Source: Streptomyces lucensis JCM 4490
GTDB lineage: Bacteria; Actinomycetota; Actinomycetes; Streptomycetales; Streptomycetaceae
NCBI RefSeq assembly: GCF_014650035.1
Contig: NZ_BMUE01000003.1
Span: 1-64,000 of the forward strand
Direction: 5' to 3'
Length of the DNA stretch: 64,000 nt
The position numbers and the translations under genes were made by a program. Positions 62,072-64,000 of this stretch are shown piece by piece (the first letter of the stretch is position 1; each line of letters starts with the position of its first letter). The notes under the pieces were generated by a model, which did not search any database, was not told where the DNA came from, and was given only the letters and a program-made list of their open reading frames with translations.

Positions 62072-62455
62072 ATGTCCGAGAACACGAACCGTTACGAGCA
62101 CGCCGCCGCCCGTTACTTCGAGGCCTGGAACGCCACCGACCCCGCGGCCGTCGAGAAGGCGGTCGCCGCCGCGTGGACGGCGGACGGCACCTACACCGAC
62201 CCGCTCGCCGACGTCCGCGGGCACGAGCAGATCGCGGCCGTCATCAAGGCGGCGCACGAGCAGTTCCCGGGCTTCGTGTTCCGTCCCTTCGGCGCGGTCG
62301 ACGGGCACCACGACACCGCGCGCTTCGCCTGGGAGCTGGTCAACGAGGCCGACGGCTCGGCGCCGGTGGCGGGGTTCGACGTGGTGACGCTGGACCGGGA
62401 GGGCCGCATCCAGCAGGTGCTCGGCTTCATCGACCGGATGCCGGCGGGCGCCTGA
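62072..62455 (+). CDS. NTF2-like/SnoaL-type protein
   Basis: A 127-residue single-domain NTF2-fold protein. Blocks [40 protein letters not shown] and [16 protein letters not shown] fit the SnoaL-like polyketide-cyclase/ketosteroid-isomerase superfamily. Stand-alone members have varied or unknown roles and no polyketide genes are nearby. The ATG at 62072 follows GATGGAGG. It ends before a long perfect stem-loop shared with the convergent reductase. Confidence 0.85.
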   Translation: MSENTNRYEHAAARYFEAWNATDPAAVEKAVAAAWTADGTYTDPLADVRGHEQIAAVIKAAHEQFPGFVFRPFGAVDGHHDTARFAWELVNEADGSAPVAGFDVVTLDREGRIQQVLGFIDRMPAGA

Positions 62456-62528
62456 CGGCACCCGCCGGTGTGGGCCGCGCGACGCGCGGTGGCCGCTCCC
62501 GGCGAACGGGAAGGTCCACCGCGCGCGC

Positions 62529-62561
62529 CCGGCGGGACGGGCGCCGGACCCGTCCCGCCGG
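62529..62561. terminator. Bidirectional stem-loop terminator
   Basis: CCGGCGGGACGGG (62529-62541) pairs perfectly with CCCGTCCCGCCGG (62549-62561) around a 7-nt loop. It lies between the convergent NTF2-like and aldo/keto reductase genes and could end transcription from both sides. Confidence 0.7.
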
Positions 62562-62565
62562 TGAC

Positions 62566-63558
<993 letters not shown>

Positions 63559-63669
63559 CGCGACTCCAGAGGGGTTGGCGCACGGTCTACCGGTTCCACT
63601 CTTGCCCGGACGGCGTACAGCGGTCCAACAGGAGAATCGGATCGAATTGTGCGGTTAGGCTTCTCAATC

Positions 63670-64000
63670 ATGGAACTGCGTCATCTCCAGCACTTCGTCG
63701 CCGTCGCCGAGGACCAGCACTTCACCCGGGCCGCCGAGCGCCTGATGGTGTCCCAGTCGGGCCTGTCGGCGTCGATCCGGGCGCTGGAGCGGGAGCTGCG
63801 GGCGCCGCTGTTCGTGCGGACCACCCGCAGGGTGACGCTCACCGAGGCGGGGCGTGCGCTGCTGGTGGAGGCCGAGCGGATCCTGGCGCAGGTGCGCTCG
63901 GCGCACGAGGCGGTGGCGGCGGTGCAGGGCGTGCTGCGCGGCACGCTGTCGCTGGGCACCGAGCAGTGCATCGCCGGGGTGCACGTGGCACGGCTGCTGG
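63670..64000 (+). CDS. LysR-type regulator, N-terminal fragment
   Basis: The gene runs off the window end; 110 codons are visible. The helix-turn-helix is [20 protein letters not shown], then [20 protein letters not shown], followed by the linker helix and the start of the effector domain ([20 protein letters not shown]). It is divergent from the aldo/keto reductase with 111 bp between starts, the usual LysR-target arrangement. GAGAA/TTCTC half-sites flank 63632-63661 but are too short to call an operator. Confidence 0.85.
   Translation, partial: MELRHLQHFVAVAEDQHFTRAAERLMVSQSGLSASIRALERELRAPLFVRTTRRVTLTEAGRALLVEAERILAQVRSAHEAVAAVQGVLRGTLSLGTEQCIAGVHVARLL

Overview
The window is high-GC, gene-dense actinobacterial chromosome, almost certainly from a Streptomyces. 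It carries a WhiB-like regulator, an SsgA-like sporulation protein, a MelC1/MelC2 tyrosinase pair, an F420-dependent oxidoreductase, a streptophobe-type membrane protein, two SigB/SigF-family sigma factors, a 6C-type small RNA and many GTG/TTG starts. I call about 63 protein genes, one pseudogene and one structured RNA. I saw no tRNA, rRNA, CRISPR array, insertion sequence, prophage or biosynthetic megasynthase.

Layout. 1-3.9 kb: end of trehalose synthase, then maltokinase and glycogen branching enzyme (trehalose to maltose-1-phosphate to alpha-glucan). 3.9-11.9 kb: GCS2-type carboxylate-amine ligase, DUF6480 protein, acyl-CoA synthetase, RsbW-like ATPase, type II NADH dehydrogenase, FUSC transporter. 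11.9-14.5 kb: stress sigma factor with an upstream RsbW-like ATPase, a 6C-like RNA, and a lone cyclic-nucleotide-binding protein. 14.5-17.9 kb: MFS exporter, LysE/ArgP amino-acid export pair with a clear operator, WhiB-like protein. 18-25.3 kb: DUF6098, M1 peptidase, DUF488, FAD dehydrogenase with its TetR, AlkB, a frameshifted MBL-fold relic, DUF4032. 25.4-29.9 kb: universal stress protein divergent from a three-gene operon encoding a receiver/thioredoxin-reductase-like fusion, a cyclic-nucleotide-binding histidine kinase and a UBP-type zinc finger. 29.9-35.3 kb: secreted SGNH hydrolase, M4 protease, serine hydrolase, AIM24 protein. 35.4-43 kb: TPR protein with polyprenyl synthase, PLP dehydratase, membrane-anchored pseudokinase, F420 enzyme, SsgA-like protein, DUF2238 and DUF6328. 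43-49.2 kb: aldo/keto reductase, TetR/MFS efflux operon with twin operators, FAD monooxygenase divergent from melC1-melC2. 49.2-57.4 kb: RNase H fusion, VOC proteins, APH-like kinase, ClgR-like regulator, second sigma factor with an RsbW-like ATPase, DUF6777, streptophobe. 57.4-64 kb: FHA-ABC transporter/SH3-like/Ser-Thr kinase operon, NTF2-like protein, aldo/keto reductase and a LysR cut by the window end.

The strongest candidate for a poorly described system is the 26.4-29.9 kb operon. Its genes overlap by 4 bp each. It joins a cNMP-sensing histidine kinase to a response regulator whose output is a flavoprotein lacking the usual thioredoxin-reductase CxxC, plus a zinc finger of the family that binds ubiquitin in eukaryotes. 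Secondary points of interest are the 6C-like RNA, the pseudokinase, the ClgR-like regulator with an ssrA-like C-terminus, and several perfect palindromic operators.
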